Below, in pieces: positions 34,481 through 45,557 of a stretch of DNA of 64,000 nt. Under the pieces are notes generated by a model, which was not told where the DNA came from, did no database searches, and saw only the letters and a program-made list of their open reading frames with translations. The position numbers and the translations under genes were made by a program. This DNA comes from Variovorax paradoxus EPS (GTDB taxonomy: Bacteria; Pseudomonadota; Gammaproteobacteria; Burkholderiales; Burkholderiaceae_C). Where the stretch lies: contig NC_014931.1 of the NCBI RefSeq assembly GCF_000184745.1, forward strand, positions 930,001 to 994,000, given 5' to 3'. Numbering within the stretch: the first letter of the stretch is position 1; every line of letters starts with the position of its first letter.

Positions 34481-35518
34481 TTATTTCTTGCGCGCAGCAA
34501 TCGCCTTCTCAGCCTGCGCCACCAGATCGGCGCCGACCGTCGACTTCCACTTGTCGTACACCGGGCGCGTCGCCTTCACGAAGGCTTCGCGCTCGGCCGG
34601 CGTGAGGCTGGTCACCGTCACGCCCATGGCGGCGATGTCTTTCAGCACCGGCTTGTCGGCTTCCACGAGGCCCTTGCGCGCGATCGCGATTTCCTGCTTG
34701 CCCGCATCGACCGCGGCCTGGCGCACGATGGCCTGGTCGGCCGGTGTCCACGAGGCCCAGATTTCCTTGTTCACCACGAACACCAGCGGATCGGCCACAT
34801 AGCCCCAGGTGGTCACGAACTTCTGGCCCACGGTGTGCATCTTGAGCACGGTGAAGAGGAAGAGCGGGTTCTCTTGACCATCGACCGCGCCGCTCGCGAG
34901 CGCGGGCTGCGCATCGGCCCAGCTCATCTGCGTGGGGTTGGCGCCGAGCGCGGTGAACATGTCCGAATAGATCGGCGAGCCGACCACGCGGATCTTCATG
35001 CCCTTCATGTCCTCGGGCGACTTGATCGGCTTCTTCGAGTTGGTGATTTCGCGGTAGCCGTTCTCGCCCCAGGCGAGCGGCACCACGCCGGCCTTGTCCA
35101 GCGTCTTGAACATTTCCTTGCCCACGTCGCCCTGCGTGAGCGCGTCGATGGCCGCGTAGTCGGGCATGAGGAAAGGCATCGAGAACAGGTTGAGTTGCTT
35201 CACCTGCGGCGACCAGTTGATGGTCGAGCCCACGGCCATGTCGATCACGCCCTGGCGCAGCGCGCTGAACTCGCGCGTCTGGTCGCCTTGAATGAGCGAC
35301 ACGCCCGGGTACAGCTTGATGTTGATGCGGCCCTGGGTGCGTTCCTTCACAAGATCGGCCCAGATCTTTCCGGCCTGGCCCCAAGGCGTGGGCGGGCCAA
35401 GCACCAGGGACATCTTGTACTCGGGCTTGTAGGCGGCCTGCGCCATGGCGCCGGTCGAGAAGAGGCCGAGCGTGGCGGCGACGGCGGCAAGGCCCAGCAG
35501 GGTGCGGCGGAATTTCAT
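34481..35518 (-). CDS. dctP: TRAP transporter solute-binding protein
   Basis: 345 residues with signal peptide (LLGLAAVAATLGLFSTGAMAQ). DctP blocks are YKMSLVLGPPTPWGQAGKIWADLV, the carboxylate-pocket region GMKIRVVGSPIYSDMFTALGANPTQMSW (conserved Arg) and AVDGQENPLFLF. It binds a C4-dicarboxylate or related organic acid in the periplasm. It is the last gene of a dctQ-dctM-dctP order, which is the reverse of the usual P-Q-M. A 12-bp tandem repeat lies between it and dctM. Confidence 0.9.
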   Translation of the reverse strand: MKFRRTLLGLAAVAATLGLFSTGAMAQAAYKPEYKMSLVLGPPTPWGQAGKIWADLVKERTQGRINIKLYPGVSLIQGDQTREFSALRQGVIDMAVGSTINWSPQVKQLNLFSMPFLMPDYAAIDALTQGDVGKEMFKTLDKAGVVPLAWGENGYREITNSKKPIKSPEDMKGMKIRVVGSPIYSDMFTALGANPTQMSWADAQPALASGAVDGQENPLFLFTVLKMHTVGQKFVTTWGYVADPLVFVVNKEIWASWTPADQAIVRQAAVDAGKQEIAIARKGLVEADKPVLKDIAAMGVTVTSLTPAEREAFVKATRPVYDKWKSTVGADLVAQAEKAIAARKK

Positions 35519-35539
35519 GGAAGTCTCCTCTTTGTAGAT

Positions 35540-35574
35540 GGAACGAAATACGGAACGAAATACGGAACGAAAAA
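35540..35574. repeat. 12-bp tandem direct repeat
   Basis: Unit GGAACGAAATAC in two full copies and a third partial copy (GGAACGAAAAA), lying in the 57-bp gap between dctM and dctP. It abuts the dctM stop. Possible slippage site affecting spacing to the dctP ribosome site. Confidence 0.8.
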
Positions 35575-35575
35575 A

Positions 35576-36874
35576 TCAGTAGCCCAGCTTGCGCGGCAGC
35601 CAGAGCGCGAGCTCGGGGAATGCGATGACCAGCACCATCACCACGAACATCGAGAACAGCATCCAGCCCACCCAGCGCACGGTCTCTTCCATGCGCACCT
35701 TGGCGATGCGGCACGAGACCATGAGGTTCACCGCAAGCGGCGGCGTGAACTGGCCGAGCGCGACCTTGAGCGTGAGGATCACGCCGAACCACACCGGGTC
35801 CCACTTGTAGTACTGCACGATCGGCAGAAGCAGCGGCACGAAGATCAGGAAGATCGACACGCCATCGAGGAACATGCCCACGGTGATGAGCAAGAGGATC
35901 AGCAGCGCGAGGATGCCGTATTCGCCCAACCCCGAATTCACGATGGCCCGCGTCACCGGATCGATGATGCCCAGCGTCGAAAGCGAGTAGGCAAAGATCC
36001 CTGCGAGCGACACCACCAGCAGGATCACCGCCGAGAGCTCGCCCGATTCGCGCAGGATCACGAAGAGGTCGCGCACCTTGATGGTCCGGTGGATGCACAT
36101 GCCCACGAAGAGGCCGTAGAACACTGCCACCACCGCCGCTTCGGTCGGCGTGAACCAGCCGGCGCGCATGCCGCCGAGGATCAGCACCGGCGCCGCAAGG
36201 CCCCAGATCGCTTCGCGAAAGCTCTTCCAGAACGGCGGGCGCGGCAGCGTCGCTTCGAGCGCGCCCATCTTGTGCTTGCGGGCGAGCCACACGGCCGGAA
36301 TCATCAGCGCGAGGCCGGCCATGATGCCGGGGATCATGCCGGCCGCGAACAGCGCCGGCACCGAGGCGCCGGGTACCAGCACCGAGTACACGATGAACGC
36401 GACCGAGGGCGGAATCAGGATGTCGGTGGCCGCCGCGGCGCCCACCACGCTCGCCGAGAACGCGGCCGGGTAGCCGGCGCGCGACATGGCCGCGATCATC
36501 ACCGCGCCCACGGCGGCGGCGTTGGCCGGGCCCGAGCCCGAGATGCCGCCGAGGAACATCGCCACGGCAATCGCCACCAGCGGCAGCATGCCGGGGCCGC
36601 GCCCGACGATGGCAACCGCGAAGTTCACCAGCCGCAGCGCCACGCCCGAGCGGTCGAAGATCGAGCCGACCAGCACGAACATCGGAATGGCCAGCAGCGG
36701 GTACTTGCCCAGGCCCGCGTAGAAGTTCTGCGGCACGGCCAGGAGGCCGAACCATTGGGCGTCGCTGTTGGCGAGTGCGATGCAGGCGGCGCCTGCGAGG
36801 CCGAGGGCGGCGCCGATGGGCACGCCCACCAGCATCATCAGCACGAAGGCGACGAAGAGCAGGGTGGCGATCAC
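35576..36874 (-). CDS. dctM: TRAP transporter large permease
   Basis: 432 residues, about 12 membrane helices, start GTG 36874 overlapping the dctQ stop (GTGA). DctM features include GVPIGAALGLAG, the GGISGSGPANAAAVGA motif, PPSVAFIVYSVL and TPTEAAVVAVFYG. It catalyses sodium-driven uptake with DctQ and DctP. The frame stays open far upstream, but homology begins at the GTG, and the overlap with dctQ supports that start. Confidence 0.9.
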   Translation of the reverse strand: MIATLLFVAFVLMMLVGVPIGAALGLAGAACIALANSDAQWFGLLAVPQNFYAGLGKYPLLAIPMFVLVGSIFDRSGVALRLVNFAVAIVGRGPGMLPLVAIAVAMFLGGISGSGPANAAAVGAVMIAAMSRAGYPAAFSASVVGAAAATDILIPPSVAFIVYSVLVPGASVPALFAAGMIPGIMAGLALMIPAVWLARKHKMGALEATLPRPPFWKSFREAIWGLAAPVLILGGMRAGWFTPTEAAVVAVFYGLFVGMCIHRTIKVRDLFVILRESGELSAVILLVVSLAGIFAYSLSTLGIIDPVTRAIVNSGLGEYGILALLILLLITVGMFLDGVSIFLIFVPLLLPIVQYYKWDPVWFGVILTLKVALGQFTPPLAVNLMVSCRIAKVRMEETVRWVGWMLFSMFVVMVLVIAFPELALWLPRKLGY

Positions 36875-37473
36875 TTGGCGTCGCCCTTGTTGATGCTGTT
36901 GGTGTTGCTGTCGCTGCTGTCGTCGGACTGGTAGTTCGTCTTGCGCCCGCGCCGGACCATGAGGCCGATGGCGCGCCCCGCGATGGCGAAGGACACGATC
37001 GGCAGCCAGATCGAATACCACCAGGCCGGCAGCCCGATGCCCGGCGTGGTTTCCTCGAAGCGATAGTCGTCCCACACCATGCGGATGCTCAGCGTGCCGA
37101 TCAGGCCGAAGAGGATGGCGATCATCAGCGCGCCGAACTGCGCAAGCCGCTTGCGCCGCGCCATCGAGCCGCTCTCGGAGAAGTACTCGATGCGGATGTG
37201 CCGGTCGCGCGCCACCGCGGCCGAGCCGGCCACCAGCGCCAGCATGATCATGAGGAACACCGAGAACTCCTCGGTCCACGCAAAGGACGAGCTGGTGAAG
37301 TAGCGCACCAGCACGTTGGCAAAAGTGATGAGCGCCAGCGCGCCCATGATGATGACGGTGAGCCAGTCCTCGATGGCGAGCGGCACCTTGGTGGGTTCGT
37401 CGGCGGCTTCGATGTCGGGGGGGAGGGGGCTGGCAGCGTCCAGCGTGGGGCCGGACTCGGGAGGAGTTGTCAT
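36871..37473 (-). CDS. dctQ: TRAP transporter small permease
   Basis: About 200 residues from ATG 37473; ATG 37503 would add 10 residues. Four membrane helices; the DctQ signature region is LITFANVLVRYFTSSSFAWTEEFSVFLMIML, followed by AAVARDRHIRIEYF. A polar C-terminal tail rich in Ser/Asn/Asp (SDDSSDSNTNS) is unusual. First gene of the minus-strand TRAP operon, overlapping dctM by 4 bp. Confidence 0.88.
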   Translation of the reverse strand: MTTPPESGPTLDAASPLPPDIEAADEPTKVPLAIEDWLTVIIMGALALITFANVLVRYFTSSSFAWTEEFSVFLMIMLALVAGSAAVARDRHIRIEYFSESGSMARRKRLAQFGALMIAILFGLIGTLSIRMVWDDYRFEETTPGIGLPAWWYSIWLPIVSFAIAGRAIGLMVRRGRKTNYQSDDSSDSNTNSINKGDAK

Positions 37474-38181
37474 CGCAGAAAGGGCAGGTGAGGCAGGCGC
37501 CATGTCACCGGGCGGACGCCGGGACGCGGTCCGTACACCTCGACACGGGAGAGCAGCCGCCGATGCTAGAGGGTCGATGACCATTCATGCATCGGGGGTT
37601 TCCTTAGCTGGGCTCTTCCTTTCGGGGCTTGGCAAAGGCGCCTTCGGGGCGCGTGCACAGGCCGCCGGGTCCTCCCCTCCGCGAATGTCCCCCGCCCTTC
37701 GGGCTCCTCCTTTATTTCGCGGAGGGGAGTACCCGACGACCTGTGCACGATGAGTGCGGCTCTGATGTTGGCGGTTTGACTGCTGCGGCGGATTGCAGGT
37801 GGATGTGCGGGGGCGTACTGCTGAGCTTTCGTGAGAGGCGGGCGGTGAACAAGCAGAAGTCCGAAGGGTTGGTGTCGGTTGCGCTCGACATTGGCACGAC
37901 TACGCTCAATGTTCGCTTCAGACTGACAGCAGTCCTAAGGTCGCGACGCCTGCACGTCGCAATTGGGCCCACTGCGGGCTTTCGCATCACTGACCTCGCT
38001 GCCGAAAGCGGTCGCTCGTGTCTGATCTGTCATACAGGGGAAGTGCCTCCCAACAATCGGTAAGCCGCATTTGTCGGTAGTCACCACGCGGCCCCTGATA
38101 GCCGCCAGTCGCGAGCGGCCGTCGGCGCCGGGTATGGGTTAGGCTGAAAGCGTCCGTTCGGCCCAATGTGATCTCAATTGC
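37474..38181. other. 708-bp gene-free stretch
   Basis: Contains the hairpin element at 37653-37748 and otherwise no coding sequence I can support. The part 37760-38160 is less GC-rich, with sequence such as AGCGGTCGCTCG and GCGTCCGTTCGG that resembles decayed intergenic relics common in proteobacteria. It forms the left edge of the accessory segment. Confidence 0.6.
37653..37748 (-). repeat. 96-bp hairpin element H1 (conserved core, element-specific stem)
   Basis: Two 33-nt arms (GTGCACAGGCCGCCGGGTCC... at 37653-37685 and its complement at 37716-37748) pair at about 30 of 33 positions around a 30-nt loop that itself contains GCCCTTCGGGC. Read on the minus strand the core is AAGGAGGAGCCCGAAGGGCG followed by GGGGACATTCGCGGAG. 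The same core occurs at 47518-47611 with a different stem sequence. On this strand two of three stem imperfections become G-U pairs. Confidence 0.8.
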
Positions 38182-40146
<1,965 letters not shown>

Positions 40147-40155
40147 GCCAGTCGC

Positions 40156-41586
40156 ATGAGCACTTCCGACACCCAGGCGCCGGCCGGTGGCGCCGGCACC
40201 GTACTGGCCATCATCGTGGCCAGCTACCTGATGATCGTGGTGGACATCTCCATCGTCATCACCGGCTTGCCGCGGATCCAGGCCAACCTGGGTTTCAGCG
40301 CCGCCCAACTCACCTGGGTCACCAATGCCTACACGCTGGCCTTCGGCGGCCTGCTGTTGCTCGGCGCCCGCGCGGGCGACATTCTCGGGCGGCGGCGCAT
40401 GTTCATCGCAGGCCTCTCGCTTTTCACGCTGGCTTCGGTGGCTATTGGCGTGAGCCAGTCGGCGGCCTGGCTGCTTGTTGCGCGTGCGGTCCAGGGCGTG
40501 GGGGCCGCAGTGCTGGCACCGTCCACGCTGGCCTTGCTGTCCACCCACTTCGCCGAAGGGCCGGCGCGCACCCGCGCGCTGTCGATGTACGCCGCGGCGG
40601 CCGGTGTCGGTGCCACGTTGGGCTTGGTGCTGGGTGGCTTGTTCGCCGATCTGGTGTCCTGGCGGGCTGGCTTCTTCATCAATCTTCCCATCGGCCTGGT
40701 GCTGATTGCTGCAGCGAGGCGGCATATCGCGGAGACGGCCACGCGCTCCGGCGGCTTCGACCTGGGCGGCGCGGCGAGTTCCACCCTGGGCATGACGGCA
40801 TTGGTGTTCGGCCTGGTGCGCGCGGCCGAAGCAGGCTGGCATGACGAGCTCGCACTGGCCGCCCTGGCCGGTGGCGTGCTCATGGTGTTGGTGTTCGTCT
40901 GGATCGAACAGCGTGCCGGCCACCCCGTTCTCCCGCTGCGGCTGCTGGCCAGCCGCGAGCGCGCCGGCGCCTATGTCACCCGCATGCTCTTCATGGCGGG
41001 TGCGGTGGGCTTCTGGTTCTTCTCCACGCAGTTCTTGCAGGGCGTGCTTCATCTGCGCCCCCTGCAGGCGGGCTTGGCCTTCCTGCCGGTCACGCTGCCC
41101 AACTTCGCATCCGCAATGGCGGTGCCGCGACTCGCGCGCCGGTATGGCAGCGCGCCCTTGTTGTTGGCAGGCCTGCTGCTGGGCGTCGCAGGCCTTCTCT
41201 GGCTGGGGCGGGCCGATGCCCATGCGAGCTACTGGCTGAACATCGCGCCACCCATGGTGCTTATCGGCCTGGGTCAAGGCTTGCTGCTGGGCCCGTTGAC
41301 GGCCGCAGGCGTGGCGGGCGTCGCACCGGAGGATGCGGGGGCTGCGTCGGGTCTGGTCAATGTCGCCCACCAACTGGGCGGCGCATTGGGGCTGGGCGTG
41401 CTGGTGCTGGTCTTTGCCAACGCGGCACCGGCCAGTGCGCACGACATCGAAGCCCTCGCACATCGAATCTCGGCCGTCATGAACGTGGGTGCGCTTCTGC
41501 TCGCACTGGCGCTGCTCGTGTCCTGGGCCTGCATCGTGGCGCCGCGTCGTCGCCATTCCTCACATCAACAGGAGACCCTTGTATGA
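40156..41586 (+). CDS. MFS transporter, DHA2-like drug/solute exporter
   Basis: 476 residues, largely hydrophobic with about 12-14 membrane helices. Motif A is GARAGDILGRRRMF after helix 2; motif C-like glycine-rich sequence AAGVGATLGLVLGG lies in helix 5, as in proton-driven exporters of the EmrB/QacA group. It starts 9 bp after the aldo/keto reductase and its stop overlaps the next start (ATGA), so expression is linked. Exported compound unknown. Confidence 0.88.
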   Translation: MSTSDTQAPAGGAGTVLAIIVASYLMIVVDISIVITGLPRIQANLGFSAAQLTWVTNAYTLAFGGLLLLGARAGDILGRRRMFIAGLSLFTLASVAIGVSQSAAWLLVARAVQGVGAAVLAPSTLALLSTHFAEGPARTRALSMYAAAAGVGATLGLVLGGLFADLVSWRAGFFINLPIGLVLIAAARRHIAETATRSGGFDLGGAASSTLGMTALVFGLVRAAEAGWHDELALAALAGGVLMVLVFVWIEQRAGHPVLPLRLLASRERAGAYVTRMLFMAGAVGFWFFSTQFLQGVLHLRPLQAGLAFLPVTLPNFASAMAVPRLARRYGSAPLLLAGLLLGVAGLLWLGRADAHASYWLNIAPPMVLIGLGQGLLLGPLTAAGVAGVAPEDAGAASGLVNVAHQLGGALGLGVLVLVFANAAPASAHDIEALAHRISAVMNVGALLLALALLVSWACIVAPRRRHSSHQQETLV

Positions 41587-42815
41587 AGACACTGCTTTGC
41601 CTTGCCCTGAGCGGCGCGGCCACCGCAGCGAGCGCGCAGACACCTGTGGCGGCAAGTGCCGCGCCCACCGTCATCGTTCGCATGGCCTCGTCTACGCCAG
41701 TCACGACAGGGGCGAAGGAGACCTTCGCTGGCACAGTGCGCATCAGTTCCGCGTTCCAGGCGCAGTCTCCCGGAAGAGCAGGGGGCGCGATGGTGAGTTT
41801 CGAGGCGCGAGCCCGGACCGCTTGGCATACCCATCCGCTGGGGCAGACCCTGGTGGTCACGGCCGGGTTGGGGCTCGTGCAGCAACAGGGGCAGCCGGCC
41901 CAGGTGATCCGTCCCGGAGATGTCGCCAGCATTCCCGCCAACGTGCGCCACTGGCACGGTGCAGGCCCCGACGGCTCGATGAGTCACGTTGCCATCGCTG
42001 AAAAAGAAGACGGCATCTCGGTGACCTGGCAGGACAAGGTCAGCGATCGGGACTACGAGGCCGCGGTGGTGAGCGCCGGCCTCGCTTCGGCGACCACCGC
42101 CGTGACGCTACCTGGACGAGTCGCCCAAAACACCGGGGAGTCGCGAGCCATGGCACGCACACAGCCCACCTCCGAGATCCTGTCGACGAAACAACAGGCC
42201 ATTCCACTGATTGCGTCCTTCATGGCGACCGGCGACATGCCCAAGCTCAACGCTGCACTGAACCAGGGCCTCGATGCGGGAACGACGATCAGCGAGGCCA
42301 AGGAAATTCTGGTGCAGCTCTATGCCTACGCGGGTTTTCCGAAGAGCCTCAACGCGCTCGGCGAGCTGATGAAAGTCGTGGAGGCACGCAAGCAACGCGG
42401 CATCCAGGACGCACCGGGCCGCGAACCTAGCCGCAGCATCGCCACCGGCAATGAACTGGTCGCGGCAGGCAAGGCGAACCAGACCGAGATTTCCGGCGGG
42501 CCGGTTCAAGGCCCCCTGTTCGACTTTGCGCCCGTCATCAATCAGTTCCTGCAGGCCCATTTGTTCGGTGACATCTTCGAGCGCGACAACCTCGACTGGC
42601 AGAGCCGCGAGCTGGCAACGGTTGGCGCGCTCGCCGCCACACCGGGCGTGGAGGCGCAATTGCGTTCGCACATGCGGGCCAGCCTGCGCGTGGGCTTGAG
42701 CGCCGCGCAGTTGCGGCAACTGACGCAACTGCTTGCCGAACGCGGCGATCCAGACGCCGCCAGCCGCGCCAATGAAGCACTCACGCAGGCCCTTACGGCT
42801 GCATCGAAAGGTTGA
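41583..42815 (+). CDS. Exported cupin - carboxymuconolactone decarboxylase-like fusion protein
   Basis: 410 residues. A signal peptide (MKTLLCLALSGAATAASAQ) is followed by a cupin domain at about 50-150 (TAWHTHPLGQTLVV with His ligands, IRPGDVASIPANVRHWHG). Then comes a CMD/AhpD-like helical region at about 195-405 with two repeats (AKEILVQLYAYAGFPKSLNAL, LDWQSRELATVGALAATPG). The CxxC of peroxidase-type AhpD is absent, favouring a decarboxylase or lactone-acting role. The frame runs through without break, so the fusion is real. Lies between the exporter and two hydrolases of the same operon. Confidence 0.85.
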   Translation: MKTLLCLALSGAATAASAQTPVAASAAPTVIVRMASSTPVTTGAKETFAGTVRISSAFQAQSPGRAGGAMVSFEARARTAWHTHPLGQTLVVTAGLGLVQQQGQPAQVIRPGDVASIPANVRHWHGAGPDGSMSHVAIAEKEDGISVTWQDKVSDRDYEAAVVSAGLASATTAVTLPGRVAQNTGESRAMARTQPTSEILSTKQQAIPLIASFMATGDMPKLNAALNQGLDAGTTISEAKEILVQLYAYAGFPKSLNALGELMKVVEARKQRGIQDAPGREPSRSIATGNELVAAGKANQTEISGGPVQGPLFDFAPVINQFLQAHLFGDIFERDNLDWQSRELATVGALAATPGVEAQLRSHMRASLRVGLSAAQLRQLTQLLAERGDPDAASRANEALTQALTAASKG

Positions 42816-42817
42816 GC

Positions 42818-43903
42818 ATGAAAGCCACCCGAATCCTGCTGACCACTGCTATCGCCATGACGACCCTGCTCACCGGCTGCGCAAGCCAAACCAACGGCCC
42901 CAGCAACGCCTCTGGCCCTCTGTTGATCCAGGCTCAAGGGAGCTTCGCTGTCGGCGGGACTGTGCAGAGAACCCCCGGAAATTACGACAACAACAAACCG
43001 ACGGCTTCGGGGCAAAGCTTCCACGGCGACCATCTCTACGCCTTCTATCAGGTACCGCAGAACCCCAAAGCGTTGCCCATCGTCATGCTGCACGGCGCCT
43101 TCCAGTCGGCGCGCAGTTGGGAGACTACTTCGGACGGGCGCGAGGGCTTCCAGACCTTGTTCCTGCGCCGCGCCTTCCCCGTCTATCTTGTTGACCAGCC
43201 GCGCCGGGGGCGTGCCGGCAACAGCACCATCGCGGCATCCACCGAGCCGGCTCCCAATGACCAGCTCTTCTTCGACCAGTTCCGGATCGGCAAGTGGCCC
43301 AGCTACTTCGACAATGTGCAGTTCGATCGCAGCCCGGAGACGCTGAATCAGTTCTTCCGCTCGGTCACGCCCAACACCGGTCCCTACGACGCCGGCGTGA
43401 TCTCGGACGCCATATCGGCGCTGTTCGCCAAGATCGGCCCGGCGATCTTGTTCACCCACTCACAAGGCGGTGGCCCAGGCTGGTTGACGGCAATCAAGAA
43501 TCCGAACGTCAAAGCGATCGTCGCCTTCGAGCCGGGCAGCGGCTTCATCTTCCCGCAAGGCGAATTGCCCCTGGCAATGCCCAGCGCTGCCGGAATCTTG
43601 TCGCCCGAGGCGGTGCCGCTGTCGGATTTCCAGAAGCTCACCCGCATTCCGATCACCGTCTACTACGGCGACAACTTTCCGGTCGAGCCGACCACGGAGC
43701 GCGGCCAGGACAACTGGCGCGTACGGCTGGCCATGGCCCGGCTGTGGGTGGACGCCATCAACAGGCATGGTGGAGATGCCCGGTTGGTGCACCTTCCAGA
43801 GATCGGGATTCGCGGCAACACGCACTTCCTGATGTCTGACCTGAACAACGTCCAGATCGCCGACCTGGTGTCGAAGTTTCTCGCCGAGAAGAAGCTGAAC
43901 TGA
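42818..43903 (+). CDS. Alpha/beta hydrolase lipoprotein
   Basis: 361 residues. A lipoprotein signal (MKATRILLTTAIAMTTLLTGC, lipid-bearing C21) is followed by an alpha/beta-hydrolase domain: VMLHGAFQSARSWETT, the fold strand YLVDQPRRGRAGNS, the nucleophile elbow THSQGGGPG (Ser near residue 214), and a late VHLPEIGIRGNTHFLM with the His. Probably anchored in the outer or inner membrane and acting on an ester or lactone. Two bases separate it from the cupin-CMD gene. Confidence 0.85.
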   Translation: MKATRILLTTAIAMTTLLTGCASQTNGPSNASGPLLIQAQGSFAVGGTVQRTPGNYDNNKPTASGQSFHGDHLYAFYQVPQNPKALPIVMLHGAFQSARSWETTSDGREGFQTLFLRRAFPVYLVDQPRRGRAGNSTIAASTEPAPNDQLFFDQFRIGKWPSYFDNVQFDRSPETLNQFFRSVTPNTGPYDAGVISDAISALFAKIGPAILFTHSQGGGPGWLTAIKNPNVKAIVAFEPGSGFIFPQGELPLAMPSAAGILSPEAVPLSDFQKLTRIPITVYYGDNFPVEPTTERGQDNWRVRLAMARLWVDAINRHGGDARLVHLPEIGIRGNTHFLMSDLNNVQIADLVSKFLAEKKLN

Positions 43904-43957
43904 CCCGCCCTGACGCCCGGCGTTGTGCGGGCAGACCAAAGAAAGATTGGAGTTTGA

Positions 43958-45046
43958 ATGAACCACGAAGTCATCGATGAAAAACGGCGCGAGTTCCTCG
44001 GGAAGTCGTCGCTCGCGCTCTCAGTTGCAACCATCGGAGTTTCCGCAATGACCACTGCCGCCGCCGACTACAAGAGGAATCCCTTCACGCTTGTCTATGG
44101 CGGCGCGATCACGAAGAACGAACCGGGCAAGGTCAACATCCACCCGGTGAAGTACAAGCTCAACGGCCTGGATATCGTCGCCAACGTGTACACCCCGGCC
44201 AACTACGACCCGAAGAAGAAATATCCCGCTGTTGTCGTGGCCCACCCCAACGGCGGCGTGAAGGAACAGGTCGCAGGCCTGTACGCCCAGCACCTGGCCG
44301 AACAGGGCTACATCACCATCACCGCGGATGCGGCGTACCAGGGCGGCAGCGGCGGTCGGCCGCGCAGCGTGGACAAGCCCTCCCACCGCATCGAGGACAT
44401 CCATGGCATGGCGGACTTCATCACCCGCTATCCGGGCGTCGATGCCGCACGCCTGGGGCTCTTGGGCATTTGTGGCGGTGGGGGCTATTCGTTGTCCGCG
44501 GCGAAGTCCGACAAGCGCTTCAAGTCGGTTGCAACGCTCAGCATGTTCAACTCTGGACGGGTCCGTCGCAATGGCTTCGCCGACTCGCAAATGGCTACGA
44601 TCCAACAGCGCTTGAAGCAGGCCTCAGATGCACGTGCCCAGGAAAATGCCGGGGGCAAAATTCTCTACGCTGGCGATGCCGACATGACGGACGAGCAGAT
44701 CGCCGCGCTTCCCTTTGAAATGTATCGGCAGGGCTACGAGTACTACTGGAGGACGCATGCGCATCCCGGCTCGACCTTCAAATACACCATGAGCAGCCTG
44801 CTGGATCTGATGCGTTGGGATGCCACCGACCAGATCGAATTGATCGAGCAGCCGCTGCTGATGATTGCGGGCACCAAGGCCGATAGCCTGTATATGACTG
44901 AGGACGCGTTTGTCAAAGCGACGGGCACGAAGAACAAGGAACTGTTCAAGATCGAAGGCGCTACACACATCGAGAGCTATTGGGTGCCGAAGTACGTGGA
45001 AGCCGCGCTGGGCAAGTTGACGCCGTTTTACGCGAAAACCTTGTGA
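43958..45046 (+). CDS. Tat-exported alpha/beta hydrolase (dienelactone hydrolase-like)
   Basis: 362 residues. The twin-arginine signal KRREFLGKSSLALSVATI directs folded export. The domain has VVVAHPNGGVKEQVAGLYAQHLAEQGY, TADAAYQGGS, and the nucleophile elbow GICGGGGYS with Cys (C172) in place of Ser, as in dienelactone hydrolases. Acid and His lie in MIAGTKADSLY and EGATHIESYW. With the cupin-CMD protein it suggests periplasmic processing of a lactone or aromatic-derived compound (inference). Last gene of the operon. Confidence 0.87.
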   Translation: MNHEVIDEKRREFLGKSSLALSVATIGVSAMTTAAADYKRNPFTLVYGGAITKNEPGKVNIHPVKYKLNGLDIVANVYTPANYDPKKKYPAVVVAHPNGGVKEQVAGLYAQHLAEQGYITITADAAYQGGSGGRPRSVDKPSHRIEDIHGMADFITRYPGVDAARLGLLGICGGGGYSLSAAKSDKRFKSVATLSMFNSGRVRRNGFADSQMATIQQRLKQASDARAQENAGGKILYAGDADMTDEQIAALPFEMYRQGYEYYWRTHAHPGSTFKYTMSSLLDLMRWDATDQIELIEQPLLMIAGTKADSLYMTEDAFVKATGTKNKELFKIEGATHIESYWVPKYVEAALGKLTPFYAKTL

Positions 45047-45557
45047 TCCGGGGCCCTAAGTCTCGGCATCCTTCCACCTCGATGTACTCGCGATCTAGAA
45101 GGTCTCCCATCTCCCGACAACGAGAGCGCGTAGCACTATGGCCGTTCAGCAAAGCCGAATGACGCCAATCGCTGAAAACCGAGTGCCCGACTGTATGGCC
45201 AGCGATAACACGCACTTGTCGACACTCACGTTTTGCAGCGCCTGAAGAACGTTCGTCAAAGCAGACGTTCGTGAGCGTCTGTTCGTGGCCAATAGTACCT
45301 ATTCGCCTAAGGCCGGGGGGATGTCGGCAACCGCTGCATAGCCGCCATCAGCAGACCAACGTCGAACGCTCGCAACGGATCGACTGTGTAATTCACAGAC
45401 TAACGCAGCAGACATTTGGTCAGCTTTGACCAGGTGCCAAGCAAATTAGGATAGATAAAGCCTCCATCCACAGTCAGCTGAAATCGCGCAGCGACGGAGG
45501 CTCTAGTTGCTATCGAGCGGCAGTGGCCAGAGTGGCTGAACTCCTATCTGTCTCGGA
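45047..45557. other. 511-bp gene-free, A/T-richer stretch
   Basis: No supported gene, RNA or terminator. The base composition is visibly lower in GC than the rest of the window (for example 45421-45480 is about half A/T). A short inverted motif around GCAGACGTTCGTGAGCGTCTG (about 45262-45281) is the only structure noted. It looks like remnant sequence at an insertion boundary. Confidence 0.55.

Noticed and set aside
37629..38063. 144-codon frame across the hairpin element H1
   Set aside because: It is composed partly of the palindromic element, has no ribosome site and no recognisable domain.
44961..45215. Minus-strand frame at the end of the Tat-exported hydrolase gene
   Set aside because: It overlaps the 3' end of a well-supported gene and shows no domain; likely remnant DNA.
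45047..45557. Possible transposase or integrase remnant
   Set aside because: Composition suggests foreign or decayed DNA, but no catalytic motif, terminal inverted repeat or target duplication could be found.
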